A DNA stretch of 64,000 nt from NCBI RefSeq assembly GCF_900101455.1, contig NZ_FMZJ01000016.1, positions 1-64,000 of the forward strand, in the 5' to 3' direction. Of the stretch, positions 63,304-64,000 are shown one piece after another; positions within the stretch are counted from its first letter, which is position 1; every line of letters starts with the position of its first letter. The DNA comes from Sphingomonas sp. YR710 (GTDB lineage Bacteria > Pseudomonadota > Alphaproteobacteria > Sphingomonadales > Sphingomonadaceae). Both the position numbers and the translations under genes were made by a program. Under the pieces are notes generated by a model that was given only the letters and a program-made list of their open reading frames with translations, searched no databases and was not told the DNA's origin.

Positions 63304-64000
63304 GTGGATCATGACCCTTATGGCCTGACCGATCGGCCTTTCCAGCTCACGCCTGATCCGCGGTTCTATTTTGACAGCGCAACGCATCGCAAGGCGATGA
63401 CCTATCTGGGCTATGGCCTGGCGCAGGGCGAGGGCTTCATCGTCGTGACCGGCGAGGTCGGAACCGGTAAGACGATGCTGGTCGGGCGGCTGATGGCGAC
63501 GATCGATCGGTCGCGGCTCACGGCCATCAACCTGGTTTCCACCCAGCTCGAGGGTGAGGATATCCTGCGGATCGTCGCCTTGTCGCTGGGTGTGGCAAGC
63601 GACGGTGCCGCTAAGGGCCAATTGCTCGCGCGGATCGAACGGTTTCTTCATGAACAGGCGCGTGGCGGGAAGCGGACGCTTCTAATCGTCGACGAAGCCC
63701 AGAATTTGCCGATGTCGGCGCTTGAAGAACTGCGAATGTTGTCGAACTTTCAGTTCGGTGGCCAGGCGCTGCTTCAGATTTTCCTGCTCGGCCAGCCGGA
63801 GTTTCGGGACGCGCTGGCGCAACCCCGCTTCGAGCAATTGCGGCAGCGGGTGATTGCAACCCACCATCTGACCGCAATGTCGATGGATGAAACCGGGCCC
63901 TACATCATGCACCGTCTGGCATGCGCGGGCTGGAAGGGAGCTCCACGGTTTTCGCAAGCGGCGTTCGAGGCGTTTCATCGTCTTTCGGGCGGCATTCCCC
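63304..64000 (+). CDS. XrtA-associated AAA ATPase (runs off the right edge)
   Basis: The first 232 residues of an ExeA/GspA-like ATPase. The N-terminus DPYGLTDRPFQLTPDPRFYF is diagnostic, Walker A is VTGEVGTGKTMLVGRL (about residues 48-63) and Walker B is RTLLIVDEAQNLPMSALEELRML. The GTG start has GGAGGGT 7 nt upstream. In other XrtA loci this gene lies next to the barrel protein and ahead of the exosortase and glycosyltransferases, which are expected beyond the window. Confidence 0.9.
   Translation, partial: MDHDPYGLTDRPFQLTPDPRFYFDSATHRKAMTYLGYGLAQGEGFIVVTGEVGTGKTMLVGRLMATIDRSRLTAINLVSTQLEGEDILRIVALSLGVASDGAAKGQLLARIERFLHEQARGGKRTLLIVDEAQNLPMSALEELRMLSNFQFGGQALLQIFLLGQPEFRDALAQPRFEQLRQRVIATHHLTAMSMDETGPYIMHRLACAGWKGAPRFSQAAFEAFHRLSGGIP

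Overview
The window looks like chromosomal DNA of a sphingomonad (Alphaproteobacteria, Sphingomonadaceae or close). It is GC-rich and carries the conserved secB / Tim44-like / mltA / smr neighbourhood. It also has TonB-dependent receptors of the sphingomonad type and an exosortase-A (XrtA, PEP-CTERM) exopolysaccharide locus. This placement is inference from gene content; no database was searched.

Layout. 1-242 is the 3' end of an IS630-type transposase. 0.5-3.1 kb is a TonB-dependent receptor (-) with a good intrinsic terminator. 3.5-9.3 kb is housekeeping: trpS, murJ and secB (-), then Tim44-like, mltA and smr (+). 9.4-17.1 kb holds an STN-domain TonB receptor, a large exported TolB-propeller/amidohydrolase fusion, and a convergent secreted adenosine-deaminase-like enzyme. 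17.2-35.0 kb is the centrepiece: a run of fifteen plus-strand genes, mostly coupled by stop/start overlaps. It encodes purine breakdown from adenine and guanine to oxalurate and onward: hpxX/hpxY-like amidase, purine permease, hpxW, allantoate amidohydrolase, pucG, puuE, uraD, a flavoprotein, uraH, xdhABC, guaD and an adenine-deaminase-type enzyme. A phosphoribosyltransferase, a TetR regulator and a purine nucleoside permease-family protein follow. 37.6-44.0 kb is a probable 5-oxoproline module (fused oxoprolinase, DUF969, DUF979, DUF2891). 44.1-54.9 kb is a mixed set: RluA-type synthase, arfB, free-Met-sulfoxide reductase, cupin, SulP plus ParB-like protein, CorA, Hsp70-like, glutaminase, GH130 and trxB. 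55.1-64.0 kb is the start of the XrtA exopolysaccharide locus and runs off the end.

How the genes work together. The purine operon covers import, deamination, oxidation to urate, ring opening (uraH, uraD), allantoin and allantoate hydrolysis, transamination to oxalurate, and final hydrolysis through HpxXY/HpxW to oxalate, ammonia and CO2. No recognised uricase (UaZ, PuuD or HpxO type) is present. A class-B-monooxygenase-like flavoprotein sits between uraD and uraH and is the natural candidate for urate hydroxylation.

Most unusual sequence feature. REP/REPIN-like palindromic elements of at least three related families are scattered from 15.4 to 55.1 kb. Several lie in frame inside genes of the catabolic clusters: allantoate amidohydrolase, xdhA twice, the oxoprolinase, and the 3' end of xdhC. 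There they add Pro/Gly/Glu-rich peptides without breaking the reading frame. The housekeeping block at 3-9 kb has none that I could see.
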